A DNA stretch of 64,000 nt from WQXF01 sp031552825 (GCA_031552825.1 JAVBMD010000004.1:146321-210320); one strand, 5' to 3'. Shown: positions 22,852 through 32,472, counted from the first letter of the stretch. Numbers and translations are program-made. Notes: generated by a model not told the origin, from the sequence alone.

Positions 22852-25800
22852 TCACCGGACCGTCACAATGCAGGATCTCGCCAATCCATTGCCTGTTCTC
22901 GCAATAATGACCACGGTTCCCGGAGCCTTGGCGGTCACCAACCCAGTGGAGGATACCGTCGCCACATTGGCATCGATGCTGATCCAAGTCACGGGGCTGC
23001 CAGCGCTGCTTGGCGGTACGGAGGCGATGAGTTGCCTCGTGCTTCCCACGGTAAGCGTAGCCATGTCCGCATCGAGCTTCATGCTGGCGGCAGGCTGGTA
23101 GACTTCGACCACGCAATTCGCGGTCTTGCCGCTATCGGTTCTCGCGGTGATGATAACGCTTCCGCTTGCCTTGCCTGTGACCAGGCCGGTGCTTGAGACC
23201 GTTGCGATTGCGGTGTTGTGAGAAGCCCAGACCACGGAATCATTGCTGCTGTTCGGTATGAGCGAGGCGGAGAGCTGTACGGTCTTGCCGGCGCTTACGC
23301 GCGCAGTACCCGGGCTGATGTTCACGGAGGTTGCGGGTGAGAGAACCGTCACCTCGCAGGTTTTTGCAAGGCCGTTGATTGTCTCAACGCGAATTGTGGC
23401 GCTGCCCGGGCTTCTTGCCCTGATAAGGCCGGAGCTGGATACCGTGGCGACGGCGGTGTCGCTGCTCGAGAAAGTCAGCGATGTGCGTGCGCTGCGCGGG
23501 GTTACCGTACAGGTGAGCCGACGGGCGGCGTTTATGTTGAGTTTTACGGCGGTTGGCGTGACCGTCATCGCCGAGGCAGGCAGATAAACCGTTACTTTGC
23601 AGGTGGCCTTCTTGCCGCTTGTTGTTTTCACCGTGATCGTCGCCTTGCCAGCCGCCTTGCCGGTGACCAGACCGGTGCTGGAAACCGTTGCGACTGCGGT
23701 ATTGCTGCTCGTGAAGGTCAAGGTATCGGTGGTGTTGCTCGGTACGGTTTCGACCTCCAATTGCAGCTTTTTGGACTTTTCGATATTTGCGGTGTTTTGA
23801 ATCGTGACCTGCGTGGCAGGTGCGAATCGAGTCGGCGCCGAGGTAGCCGTTGTGGGTGCTGGGGTCGTCGTTGCAGGCACCGCGGTCGGCACCGCGGTCG
23901 GCACAGCGGTCGGCACAGCAGTCGGCACGGCGGTCGGCACTGCGGTCGGCACAGCGGTCGGCACAGCGGTCGGCACCGCAGTCGGCACCGCAGTCGGCAC
24001 CGCAGTCGGCACAGCGGTCGGCACAGCGGTCGGCACTGCGGTCGGCACTGCGGTCGGCACAGCGGTCGGCACCGCGGTCGGCACCGCGGTCGGCACAGCG
24101 GTCGGCACCGCAGTCGGCACCGCAGTCGGCACCGCAGTCGGCACAGCGGTCGGCACCGCAGTCGGCACAGCGGTCGGCACAGCGGTCGGCACAGCGGTCG
24201 GCACCGCAGTCGGCGTCCCAGGCGAAACGATATTTACCGTGCATACGGATCGAACCGCTACGTTATTTTTAAGGCAAGCTACCACGGTAGCGGAGGTGCC
24301 GACCGCCCCTTGTGCAGTCAGGCGACCGCTCTGATCCACGGTGACGACGCTTTCATCGAGGCTCTTGTACACAATTATTCCAGCTGTGCCGAGGGGCGTG
24401 CGGTTGAGCGTAGTCTGCGCGGAGGAGTCGGAAGTCAGATTGAAAACCGGACTGCCGAAGGCGAGACCAGTGGAGGCGGGCAAAACCGACACATGGGTAG
24501 TCGCCGTCAGGCCGCCTTCCGTCGTCGCGGTCACATTGGCTTCGCCCAATGCCAACTCATCGAAGTAAACCGCGCGGTTGTTTGATACATAGCGTCCCAG
24601 CGCCAACACCGCCGGATTATCGCAGGCCCAAGAAATTTTCTCGGTGCTGTGAGCAGGGGCGGTTTCCGCCGCAAGCAGCCCTTCGTATAGGTCAATTGGG
24701 GTGGTTATATAGGTAGCCGGGAGCGAGATCGACGTAATCGGTAACTGATTATCAGCTACCACGTTTACTGTCATCGTATCTGTCTTCTTGGCGGTGTTCG
24801 TGTTCCACACGGTAATGGTCGTTGATCCAACGCCCGCCCCTGTGATCTCGTAATAGGAGGTATGCGCTACGGCGGAGTTCGCCGTTGTCACTTCATAGCT
24901 GTAGTCATCGATGCCCTGCAAAAGTTCGGCCATCGGTACTTTTTGCCCAGTGCGTATGGTGATGGTGTCCTGCAAAAAGGACAGCGGAGGGCGTGCAGGA
25001 ATCACGGTGAGATACGCCACATCGGTGAGGCCGCCCTCGGATTGGACGTTTATTTTTGTTGTGCCGGGTGTCTTGCCGATGACCCAGCAATTCCGAATGT
25101 CGAATTGTTGATCCACATCGGCCACATTGGTATCGCTGATGGTCCAAGTGATGTTATCGGTATGATCGTATGGCTCATCGTACAAATAAAAGTGTTTGGC
25201 CTCGCCCACGGCGATCGTCGCGCGGATGCAGTCGATCATGATGCCTGTGGCAGGCGTTGGATTGGTGTCCACAACATGCACTAGGCATGTGCGTGTGACG
25301 CTAGGATCGCTGACCAACTGATACGTAATGGTGGCGGAACCTACACGCTTACCATTCAATTGACTATAATAAATCTCTACCACGGCTGGGTCGCTGGAGG
25401 TCATCACGACGTTGTCAGAGAAAAGGCTTTCGCCCTGCATAGAGCGGGCCACATTCGACGTTGAATGGCCCAAACGAAGGGTAATTTCGCTCCTATCAAG
25501 CACAAAATCTGTGATTTCGGGAGTGTCCAAAACGGTGACTTCGACCGAATCGGAAGCGCCGTTTGCCGCTCGCACGGTGATGGTCGCTGTACCTACACCC
25601 ATACCCGTGATATTCACACACTCCAACGGGCCGTCGTGATAGCTTGCCGTCACCACGGATTCATCGCTGCTCGTTACGGTCGGGGTTTCGTTGGTGTTGA
25701 TAGGCAGCATGGCCAAGCGAATAGTAGGAGTAGCGCCTTTTTTTATCGTTAGCGTGTGTGACCAAAGCGATAGGTTGGTGATCGGCAGTGCGTTTGGATC

Positions 25801-26442
25801 GATCACCGTTACGTCGTAGTGTTGAATGGTATCCGGGAGAGCTTCCAGATACAAGCTGATCGTGGCTGTACCTACTTTTCTTGGCCTTAAATAATAACCA
25901 TCTGCGACAACCACGCTGGGATCGCTGGATTCAATGATCATCTCTCCATAGTAAGGGCCGTTGAATGGTAAATACATGACTGACAAAAATTCGGATTCGC
26001 CCACCGTAAGAATGCTGGGCGGGTCGCGCAGAATAAAATCCACAGCGGCCGGGTAACTTCCCAAACCCAGCGCCAAGACCAGCTCATCCGCCGGTTCTGG
26101 CGTGGCGGTTGGTTCGCTCGACGACTCGGGCGTCGGCTCGCTCGATGGCTCAGATGTCGGCTCAGATGTCGGCTCAGATGTCGGTTCGGGTGACGGCTCG
26201 GTGGTCGGTTCGCTCGACGGCGCGGGCGACGGCTCGGCTGTTGGTTCGGCGGTCGGTTCGTTTGATGGCTCGGCAGTTGGCTCGCTCGACGGTTCGGGCG
26301 ACGGCTCAGCGGTCAGCTCGAAATGAGCTTCACTCGTGGGCGCAGGTTGTGTCGGCGCGTCACCGGCGCGCATATTGCCGCTGAACGTCGGCGCTATAAC
26401 AAGCAGCGCACATAAAAACAAAGCACAAAGCCGCTTACGCAT
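22852..26442 (-). CDS. Large secreted Big_2-domain protein with SEPT- and TAVP-type linkers
   Basis: A 1196-residue export protein. It begins MRKRLCALFLCALLVIAPTF (signal peptide), then a Pro/Glu/Ser/Thr linker to about residue 115 (SEPTAEPSNEPTAEP type), about seven divergent Ig-like modules, a 28-unit TAVP linker at about residues 743-854 and four clear bacterial Ig-like (Big_2) modules to the end, each with SSNTAVATVSSTGLVTGKA-type cores. No LPXTG motif, SLH domain or C-terminal helix is visible, so anchoring is unexplained. ATG 26442 has GGTGAGG upstream. A cell-surface adhesive or matrix role is inferred only from domain type. Confidence 0.88.
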   Translation of the reverse strand: MRKRLCALFLCALLVIAPTFSGNMRAGDAPTQPAPTSEAHFELTAEPSPEPSSEPTAEPSNEPTAEPTAEPSPAPSSEPTTEPSPEPTSEPTSEPTSEPSSEPTPESSSEPTATPEPADELVLALGLGSYPAAVDFILRDPPSILTVGESEFLSVMYLPFNGPYYGEMIIESSDPSVVVADGYYLRPRKVGTATISLYLEALPDTIQHYDVTVIDPNALPITNLSLWSHTLTIKKGATPTIRLAMLPINTNETPTVTSSDESVVTASYHDGPLECVNITGMGVGTATITVRAANGASDSVEVTVLDTPEITDFVLDRSEITLRLGHSTSNVARSMQGESLFSDNVVMTSSDPAVVEIYYSQLNGKRVGSATITYQLVSDPSVTRTCLVHVVDTNPTPATGIMIDCIRATIAVGEAKHFYLYDEPYDHTDNITWTISDTNVADVDQQFDIRNCWVIGKTPGTTKINVQSEGGLTDVAYLTVIPARPPLSFLQDTITIRTGQKVPMAELLQGIDDYSYEVTTANSAVAHTSYYEITGAGVGSTTITVWNTNTAKKTDTMTVNVVADNQLPITSISLPATYITTPIDLYEGLLAAETAPAHSTEKISWACDNPAVLALGRYVSNNRAVYFDELALGEANVTATTEGGLTATTHVSVLPASTGLAFGSPVFNLTSDSSAQTTLNRTPLGTAGIIVYKSLDESVVTVDQSGRLTAQGAVGTSATVVACLKNNVAVRSVCTVNIVSPGTPTAVPTAVPTAVPTAVPTAVPTAVPTAVPTAVPTAVPTAVPTAVPTAVPTAVPTAVPTAVPTAVPTAVPTAVPTAVPTAVPTAVPTAVPTAVPTAVPTAVPTAVPTAVPTAVPATTTPAPTTATSAPTRFAPATQVTIQNTANIEKSKKLQLEVETVPSNTTDTLTFTSSNTAVATVSSTGLVTGKAAGKATITVKTTSGKKATCKVTVYLPASAMTVTPTAVKLNINAARRLTCTVTPRSARTSLTFSSSDTAVATVSSSGLIRARSPGSATIRVETINGLAKTCEVTVLSPATSVNISPGTARVSAGKTVQLSASLIPNSSNDSVVWASHNTAIATVSSTGLVTGKASGSVIITARTDSGKTANCVVEVYQPAASMKLDADMATLTVGSTRQLIASVPPSSAGSPVTWISIDANVATVSSTGLVTAKAPGTVVIIARTGNGLARSCIVTVR
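23881..24216 (-). repeat. 28 tandem 12-bp units encoding (TAVP)28
   Basis: Twenty-eight uninterrupted units. On the coding strand each reads GTGCCGACYGCN; only the Ala and Thr third codon positions vary, so every difference seen is synonymous. The run links the two Ig-like regions of the Big_2 protein. Confidence 0.95.
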
Positions 26443-26645
26443 AAAGGCCTCACCTTCTAGGTGCGCGTCAAAAGCAAACACGCCCTGATGCATCTTTCGT
26501 TACACGGAAAGTATCCTGTGCAAAAACCATAGCACACAAAGCCGCGTAAGTAAACGATCTGAGTATTAATTCTGATTTCAGGTTGGGCAAAGAAAATCGC
26601 CAGCCCGTAAGGGACTGACGATGTAGCTGAGAACTGTTTTTGCGG

Positions 26646-27509
26646 TTAGCCCTTTACCGCGCCCGCCGTCATGCCCTTGATGAACTGTTTGCTCATCAGC
26701 AAGTACAGCGTGATGACCGGCACCGCTGAGAGCGTCAGCACCGCCAAGACTTTCGACCAGTCGGTCTGGTACTGACCAAACAACCGCGTGACGCCCAGCA
26801 GCAGCGTCTTCGCCTCCTCGCGCGTGATGAAGATCAGCGGGAACCACAGATCGTTCCAGAAGGGGATTAGGTTGTAGATCGCCACCGTGGCCAGCGCCGG
26901 GCGCAATAGCGGCAGCACGATGCGCCCGAAGATGTAGAAGCGCCCTGCGCCATCGATAAAACCGGCTTCGGTCAATTCCCCGGGAACCTGCCGCACGAAT
27001 TCGGTGAGCACGAACACCGCGATAGGCAGCCCCATGGCGACATAGATCGGGATCAGCGCCCAGATGGTGTTGATGATGTTCAGCGCCTTGACGAGGCCGA
27101 GCAGGCGGATCGAGGCGATCTTGATGGGCAGCATCATGCCGGCGATCATCAGGAAGTAGAGCGCCCGGGAGATGCGGGAGCGCCAACTGGCCAGCGCGTA
27201 GGCGGCCAGCGCGCCGAGGATCAGCACCAGCGCCAGCGAGAGCACCACGACGACGAGGCTGTTCTGGAAATAGCGCATGAAATCGCCGCTCTTGAGCACC
27301 GCGGAATAGTTGGAAAAGTTCCACTTTTCTGGAATCCAGAAGGGGTTGTCGTAGATCGTATAGCGCGTCTTAAACGAGTTGACGATCAGCACCCACAGCG
27401 GGAACAGCGCGATGAACGACCACACCGTCAAGATCAGGTGCGAGGGAAGGTGCAGGTTTTGCACGCGCAGGGAGCGCGCTTTTTTTTCTGTTTTCTGCAT
27501 CTCAATCAT
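26646..27509 (-). CDS. Carbohydrate ABC transporter permease (MalG type)
   Basis: Inner-membrane channel subunit, 287 residues, six membrane helices. The ATPase-contact EAA loop is ELTEAGFIDGAGRFYIFGRIVLPLLRP near residues 181-207 and LTEFVRQVP precedes it, the typical MalG/UgpE arrangement. It starts 3 bases after the previous permease gene, with AAAGGAG upstream. No ATPase gene is in the operon, so a shared MsmK-like ATPase encoded elsewhere is likely. Confidence 0.93.
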   Translation of the reverse strand: MIEMQKTEKKARSLRVQNLHLPSHLILTVWSFIALFPLWVLIVNSFKTRYTIYDNPFWIPEKWNFSNYSAVLKSGDFMRYFQNSLVVVVLSLALVLILGALAAYALASWRSRISRALYFLMIAGMMLPIKIASIRLLGLVKALNIINTIWALIPIYVAMGLPIAVFVLTEFVRQVPGELTEAGFIDGAGRFYIFGRIVLPLLRPALATVAIYNLIPFWNDLWFPLIFITREEAKTLLLGVTRLFGQYQTDWSKVLAVLTLSAVPVITLYLLMSKQFIKGMTAGAVKG

Positions 27510-27512
27510 ACG

Positions 27513-28445
27513 CTACTCCTTTGTCTGCGTCAGCCGCAGGGTGGGAATGACGCCGCAGGCCAGCATCAGGAAAGTGACCGTGGCGATGGCGGAGCCCAAG
27601 CCGGGATCGGCGATGCCGATGGGGTGCTCTCCGGCGATGCCGGTGCGGTAAAACAGCGTGCCGATCAGGTCGGTGGCATAGCCGGGAGGGCCGTCGGCGC
27701 CCTCCATAGAGAAAACGACGTCGAAGGCGTTAAAGTTATTGACAAAGGTCAGGATGGCGATCATGCCCACCACCGGCAGGATCAGCGGCAGCTTGATGTG
27801 CCGGAACTGATGCCAGCTATTGGCGCCCTCGATGGAGGCCGACTCCAGCAGATCCTCGGGCACGTTGCGCAACGCCGCCACGAACATCATCGTCGGGATG
27901 CCGATCCACTGCCAGCAGGAAACCAGCGATAGCACCGTCAGCGCCGTGGAGGAATCGCCCAGCCAAGGGCGCACCAGCGCGCCCAGCCCGGCGGCGTTCA
28001 GGATGTCGCGCGTCCATAGCGGGTTGAGGATCAGCTTCCATAGATAGCCGGTGACCAGCACCGCCAGCGTCGTCGGCAGGAAGATGATGGTTTGGTAGAT
28101 CTGCCGCCCGCGCATGGTGGCGCTGGTCAGCATCGTGGCAAACAGGATGCCCAGCAAATTTTGCACCAGCATGTGGACCAGGAAGAAATACCACGTGTGG
28201 CCAAACGCGTTCCAATACCGCGTGGTGATGACGCTGCCGGAGAACAGGCGGGCATAGTTTTCAAAGCCCGCGAAATACCGGTGACCGGATTCGGTGGCAT
28301 AAAGGCTCATGCGGATCGAATCCAGCAGCGGCCAAGCCATAAACAGCACATAAATCAGCAGCCCCGGCACGATATAACGCAGCCAATAGGAAGCGCCCGG
28401 CGATAGCGAGTTGCCACCGCGCAGCCGTTGGGAGGTACTTACCAT
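27513..28445 (-). CDS. Carbohydrate ABC transporter permease (MalF type)
   Basis: Partner permease, 310 residues, six helices. The EAA loop reads EDLLESASIEGANSWHQFRHIKLPLILP at about residues 195-222. ATG 28445 is preferred, with GGGGGA 8 bases ahead; an ATG at 28460 is also in frame. It follows the binding-protein gene after a hairpin and precedes the MalG-type gene. Confidence 0.93.
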   Translation of the reverse strand: MVSTSQRLRGGNSLSPGASYWLRYIVPGLLIYVLFMAWPLLDSIRMSLYATESGHRYFAGFENYARLFSGSVITTRYWNAFGHTWYFFLVHMLVQNLLGILFATMLTSATMRGRQIYQTIIFLPTTLAVLVTGYLWKLILNPLWTRDILNAAGLGALVRPWLGDSSTALTVLSLVSCWQWIGIPTMMFVAALRNVPEDLLESASIEGANSWHQFRHIKLPLILPVVGMIAILTFVNNFNAFDVVFSMEGADGPPGYATDLIGTLFYRTGIAGEHPIGIADPGLGSAIATVTFLMLACGVIPTLRLTQTKE

Positions 28446-28470
28446 GCCTATTTCCCCCATCTGCTTAAAC

Positions 28471-28503
28471 TTGAAAGAAAGAGCGGAGGCGAAATGCCCC
28501 CGC
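28471..28503 (-). terminator. Attenuator-like hairpin between sugar-binding protein and permeases
   Basis: GCGGAGGC (28483-28490) faces GCCCCCGC (28496-28503) across a 5-base loop with one mismatch; the transcript then runs into TTTCTTTC. It probably ends part of the transcripts after the binding-protein gene. Confidence 0.6.
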
Positions 28504-28519
28504 CCTAGTTGGTAGACGC

Positions 28520-29740
28520 TTATTTCTTGATGTAGCCTTCGGCGAGGGTGTTGACCGCGTCGGCGGCAGCTTGCGGGGTGGTCTCGCCCTTGAGCAGCTT
28601 GTTGAGCTCCTCGAGCATCGGCTTGTACAGCTCCGAGAATACCGGCCATACGAAGCGGGCGTCGGTATCCTTGCCCTGATTGAGCGCGAGGATTTCGTTG
28701 GCATGGGGCTCCTCGATGGTGATGGTGGCGTTAATCATCGGGAAGAAGCCGGCGGGAAGCACCTTGGAGGCCTCGGCAGCGCCTTCCGGCGAGCACAGCC
28801 AAGCTAGGAACGCCTTGGCTTCTTCGGGGGACTTGGTGGCGTTGTTCATCGTGATGGCCATATCCGGGTGGAAGCAAAGGCGGGTTTCGGAACCGGCGCG
28901 CGCCGGAACCGCGAACACGCCCCACTCAAAGCCGACGTCGCCATAGGTGCCGCAGCTCCAAGAGCCGTCCATAAACATAGCGGCGCGGCCGGAGCCGAAC
29001 ATCACCTGGCTGTCGTTGTAGGTGAGGGCGGAGAAGCCCGGATCCAGATACTGCGCCAAAGAGGCGAAGTCGGTGTAAGCGGCGAGGAAGGCTTCGTCGT
29101 TGAGCTTCTTTTCGCCGCTCTCGTACTTGGCGCGCTCGGCGGCGCCGCCGACGTAGTTAGGCAGCATGCTCAGGAAGCACACCTCAAGGATGTCCCAGTT
29201 GTCGGCAATGCCGTTCGCCAGCGGGGTGACGCCAGCGGCCTTGAGGGTATCACAAACCTTGATGAAATCTTCCCAAGTGGTGGGGATTTCCAGCTTGTTG
29301 GCGGCGAAGAGATCTTTATTGTAATATACGACGTGGGAAACCGCGGCGAAGGGAACGGCGAACATTGTGCCGTCGGCATTCTGCCAAGGCTCCAAGCTCG
29401 AAGCCGAGAAGTTTTCCTTCAGACCGGGGATGTCGGTGCAGTTATAGAAGAAACCGGCGGCCGACAGATCGCGGCCAAAAGCATAGGCACGGGCGTACAT
29501 CAGATCCGGGCCGATGCCGCCGTCCAGCTGCGTACGCAGCGCGGTGTTATAGTCCGCGGGATTGATGGGCTGGAACTCGATTTCCACGCCGGTCTTTTCT
29601 TTGTACAGCGCAAGCAGGTTGTTCATCTGCGCGGTATCGTCGGGACGCCAAGAACCCATGGTCAACTTCGCTTCAGCGGAAGCGATCAGCGGGAGGACTG
29701 CCAGCAGCACCACCAAGAGCAAGGAACAAAGTTTCTTCAT
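28520..29740 (-). CDS. Carbohydrate ABC transporter substrate-binding protein
   Basis: Extracytoplasmic sugar-binding protein of the type 1 (MalE-like) family, 406 residues. The signal peptide MKKLCSLLLVVLLAVLPLIA ends near ASA-EAK; there is no lipobox. Family features include TGVEIEFQPINPADYNTALRTQL, GIGPDLMYARAY, AVSHVVYYNKDLF (the VxYYNKD motif), and GSGRAAMFMDGSWSCGTYG (the AMxxxGSW motif). It is the first gene of the importer operon. The sugar is unknown. Confidence 0.93.
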   Translation of the reverse strand: MKKLCSLLLVVLLAVLPLIASAEAKLTMGSWRPDDTAQMNNLLALYKEKTGVEIEFQPINPADYNTALRTQLDGGIGPDLMYARAYAFGRDLSAAGFFYNCTDIPGLKENFSASSLEPWQNADGTMFAVPFAAVSHVVYYNKDLFAANKLEIPTTWEDFIKVCDTLKAAGVTPLANGIADNWDILEVCFLSMLPNYVGGAAERAKYESGEKKLNDEAFLAAYTDFASLAQYLDPGFSALTYNDSQVMFGSGRAAMFMDGSWSCGTYGDVGFEWGVFAVPARAGSETRLCFHPDMAITMNNATKSPEEAKAFLAWLCSPEGAAEASKVLPAGFFPMINATITIEEPHANEILALNQGKDTDARFVWPVFSELYKPMLEELNKLLKGETTPQAAADAVNTLAEGYIKK

Positions 29741-29780
29741 AGGGTGAGAACCTCCTTCAGCGTGGTTTTTGGTTAATCTT

Positions 29781-29809
29781 ACTGTAATATAGCGAAACTA
29801 ATTTGTCAA
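29781..29809 (-). promoter_or_regulatory. Predicted promoter of the sugar ABC importer operon
   Basis: Minus strand -35 TTGACA (29804-29809), 17-base spacer, -10 TACAGT (29781-29786), 41 bases before the ATG. Confidence 0.5.
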
Positions 29810-29817
29810 GCGGACAA
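29803..29817. promoter_or_regulatory. 15-bp inverted repeat over the importer -35 box
   Basis: TTGTCAAGCGGACAA has perfect 5-bp arms (TTGTC and GACAA) around a 5-base centre. It covers the -35 hexamer and is a possible repressor operator. Confidence 0.4.
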
Positions 29818-29851
29818 TAAAACGAGAAATTAGCATTTTCTTCCGCAAATA

Positions 29852-31240
29852 CTATAATTTTCTAAGCAGCGACAAATAGATTTTTTTGTATGGCGGGTAG
29901 CGCAGTGGAAGATCCAGCCACAGCGCTTTCTTGAGGATGCTTTTCTTGTGCGAGAAGGTTTCGAAGCCCGCGTGGCCGTGGTAGTTGCCCATGCCGCTTT
30001 CACCGACGCCGCCGAAGGGCAGGCGCGGCGTGGCGAGGTGAACGACGGTATCGTTGACGCAGCCGCCGCCAAAGGAGAGCTCGCGCAGCACTTGCGCTTC
30101 GCGCGCCCGGTCCTTGGTGAAAAGATAGCAGGCCAGCGGCTTGGGCCGCGCGGACACATGGGCGATGGCCTCATCCAGCGCATCGAAGGTCAGCACCGGC
30201 AGCAGCGGGCCGAAAATCTCCTCCTGCATGCAAGGGCTGCCCCAATCCACACCGTCCACCAGCGTGGGGGCGATATGCAGCGTGGCCTGCACGCTCTCGC
30301 CGCCGCACAGCTTGTTTGCGCCCGCCATCAGGCCAAGCACGCGCGTGAAATGCTTTTCGCTAACCATGCGCGGGTAATCGGCATGGGTACACGGCGTATC
30401 GCCGAAGGAGCGGCGGATTTCCTCGACCATGCACCGCGCGAGTTGGTCCTTGACGCTTTGATGCACCAGCAGATAGTCGGGCGCGACGCAGGTTTGCCCG
30501 GCGTTGAGGAACTTTCCCCAGACGATGCGCCGGGCGGCGAGCGCGATATCGGCGGTTTCGTCTACGATGCAAGGGCTCTTGCCGCCCAGCTCCAAGCAGA
30601 CCGGCGTCAGATGCGGCGCGGCGGCGGCCATCACCGCCTTGCCCACCGCCACGCTGCCGGTGAAGCAGATGAAATCGAACCGCTGATGCAGCAGCGCCTC
30701 GTTTTCGGCGCGGCCGCCTTCTACCACGGCGACGTGCGCGGGGTCGAAAACCTCGCGCGCCAGCTTGGCGATGGCCGCCGAGGCGCAGGGGGAATAAGCC
30801 GAGGGCTTGACGATGGCGCAGTTGCCCGCCGCGATGGCGGCCACCAGCGGCGCAAGCGTTAGCATCAGCGGGTAGTTCCAGGGCGACATCACCAGCGCCA
30901 CGCCGAAGGGCTCATGGCGGATGAAGCAGCGCGAGGGAAACTACTTGAGCGGCGGCAGCACGCGCCGGTCGCGGCTCCAGCGCTTGAGCCTGCCCAACGC
31001 AAAGCGGAGTTCGTCGAGCACGATGCCGACCTCGGTACCGTAGGCTTCAAAGGGAGCCTTATGCAAATCGGCGTGCAGCGCGTCCAGCAAATCGCCCTCG
31101 TGCGCCTTGATCCAATCGCGCATGCGGCGCAGCGCCGCCAGCCGGAAGGCGATGGGCTTGGTGGTTCCTTGCGCAAAGAAGGCGCGCTGCGTTTGCAGCA
31201 GTTGTGTGAAATAAGCCGGATCGTGGGTTTGCGCGCTCAT
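29852..31240 (-). pseudogene. Aldehyde dehydrogenase gene interrupted by one in-frame TAG
   Basis: The two parts 30941-31240 and 29852-30940 are in the same frame and together give a complete class-3-type aldehyde dehydrogenase of 462 codons. The only defect is TAG at 30941-30943, after RRVLPPLK and before FPSRCFIRHEPFG; related enzymes usually have Gln at this place (PL-QFP), one base change from TAG. All active-site motifs are intact: SPWNYP, FTGSVAVG, the Glu in LELGGKSP and the Cys in GQTCVAP. It overlaps the alcohol dehydrogenase gene by 4 bases. It may be a recent nonsense mutation or a base-call error; TAG ends other genes here normally, so suppression is unlikely. Confidence 0.85.
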
Positions 31241-32472
31241 GCCTGCACCTCCTGTTTTTCCGGGGCGGACAGCAGTTGTCGATAGACCGCCTCCATATCC
31301 TCGCGATCAAAGACGCGGGGGACGGGATAAAGTGGGTTGGCCTCTCGCAGCGCGCGGGCGGCCAGCAGCGGAATGTCCTTGGCGCGCAGATCGCGGAGAT
31401 GATCCGGAATGCCGGTATCGCGGTTTAGCGCGCGAATGGCTTCGATAAATTCTCGCGCAAGCTCGGCATCCGTTTGATTGGATTTTCCGATGTGCGCCAC
31501 CCGCGCCAAGTTTGCGAGCGACCGATGCGCGGCGGCGCCGTAGGCTTCCAGCACATAGGGCAGGATGACGGCGTTGGCCAGCCCGTGCGCGGTGCCGTAC
31601 TGGCCGCCGAAGGTGTGCGCGATGGCGTGTACGTTGCCCACATAGGCGCGGGTGAAGGCGCGCCCGGCTAGGTAGGCGGCGCGCTGCATGGCGGCGCGCG
31701 CCTTGGCGTCGTCGCCGTGGGCGTAGGCGTGCCGCAGGTGGGCGAAGATCAGCTTTGTTGCCTCCAACGCATCCTTGCGCGTGCGCCGGGTATTGCTGCG
31801 GCCGATGTAGGCCTCTACCGCGTGGGTCAGCGCATCCACGCCGGTGGTGGCGGTGATGTGCGGCGGCAGGCCGAGCGTCATCGCGGGATCCAGCACCGCG
31901 AGGTGCGGAATGAGCGCCGGATCATTGATGGCGTATTTTTCGTGGGTATCCCCGTTGGTGATTACCGCCGCCAGCGTGGTCTCGCTGCCGGTGCCCGATG
32001 TGGTCGGGATAGCGGCCAACATGGGGATGCGCCTTATCACCTTGAGCTGCCCGCGCAGCTGCGGGATGCGCTTCCTTGGGCGGGCGAGGCGCGCGCCTAC
32101 GCCCTTTGCGCAGTCGATGGGGGAGCCGCCGCCCAGCGCAATCAGCGCGCCGCATCCCGCCTTGTGATAGAGCGCCAGCGCCTCCTCGATGTTGGCGATG
32201 GTGGGATTGGGCACCGTCCGGTCGTAGATTTCGGCTTGAATGTCCTGCATGCGCAGCGCTTCGAGCAGCGGCTTTTCCAGCCCCAGCGCGCGAATGCCCG
32301 CGTCGGTGATGAGCAGCACCTTCCGCTTGCCGGAGGCCTTGAAGCGCTGCGCAAGGCGGGACAGACTGTCCGATCCGCTAATGATTTCCGGCTTGTGCCA
32401 AGGCAGCGCATAGGCGCCGATGCGGAATGCCGTTTGGTAAGCACGGCAATAGGCGATGTAGAGTGTATGCAA
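31237..32472 (-). CDS. Iron-containing alcohol dehydrogenase
   Basis: NAD(P)-linked group III alcohol dehydrogenase, 411 residues. Seen are the cofactor motif LIALGGGSPIDCAKGVGA, PTTSGTGSETT, and the metal site residues in TTGVDALTHAVEAYIG and GNVHAIAHTFGGQYGTAHGLANAVILP. The start is TTG 32472, 7 bases after AAAGGAGAA; the longer frame to 32637 overlies the promoter. It leads a two-gene operon with the broken aldehyde dehydrogenase, suggesting interconversion of an alcohol, aldehyde and acid. Confidence 0.92.
   Translation of the reverse strand: MHTLYIAYCRAYQTAFRIGAYALPWHKPEIISGSDSLSRLAQRFKASGKRKVLLITDAGIRALGLEKPLLEALRMQDIQAEIYDRTVPNPTIANIEEALALYHKAGCGALIALGGGSPIDCAKGVGARLARPRKRIPQLRGQLKVIRRIPMLAAIPTTSGTGSETTLAAVITNGDTHEKYAINDPALIPHLAVLDPAMTLGLPPHITATTGVDALTHAVEAYIGRSNTRRTRKDALEATKLIFAHLRHAYAHGDDAKARAAMQRAAYLAGRAFTRAYVGNVHAIAHTFGGQYGTAHGLANAVILPYVLEAYGAAAHRSLANLARVAHIGKSNQTDAELAREFIEAIRALNRDTGIPDHLRDLRAKDIPLLAARALREANPLYPVPRVFDREDMEAVYRQLLSAPEKQEVQA

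Noticed and set aside
23881..24216. CRISPR array
   Set aside because: The 12-bp units are contiguous with no spacers and are in frame within a gene.
23804..24334. Plus-strand frame rich in Gly-Thr-Ala-Val opposite the TAVP repeat
   Set aside because: It exists only because the 12-bp repeat is open in all frames; the minus strand has the signal peptide, Big_2 domains and synonymous variation.
30941..30943. Pyrrolysine or selenocysteine recoding at the TAG
   Set aside because: The site aligns with an ordinary Gln position, TAG ends several other genes here and no recoding machinery is seen in the window.
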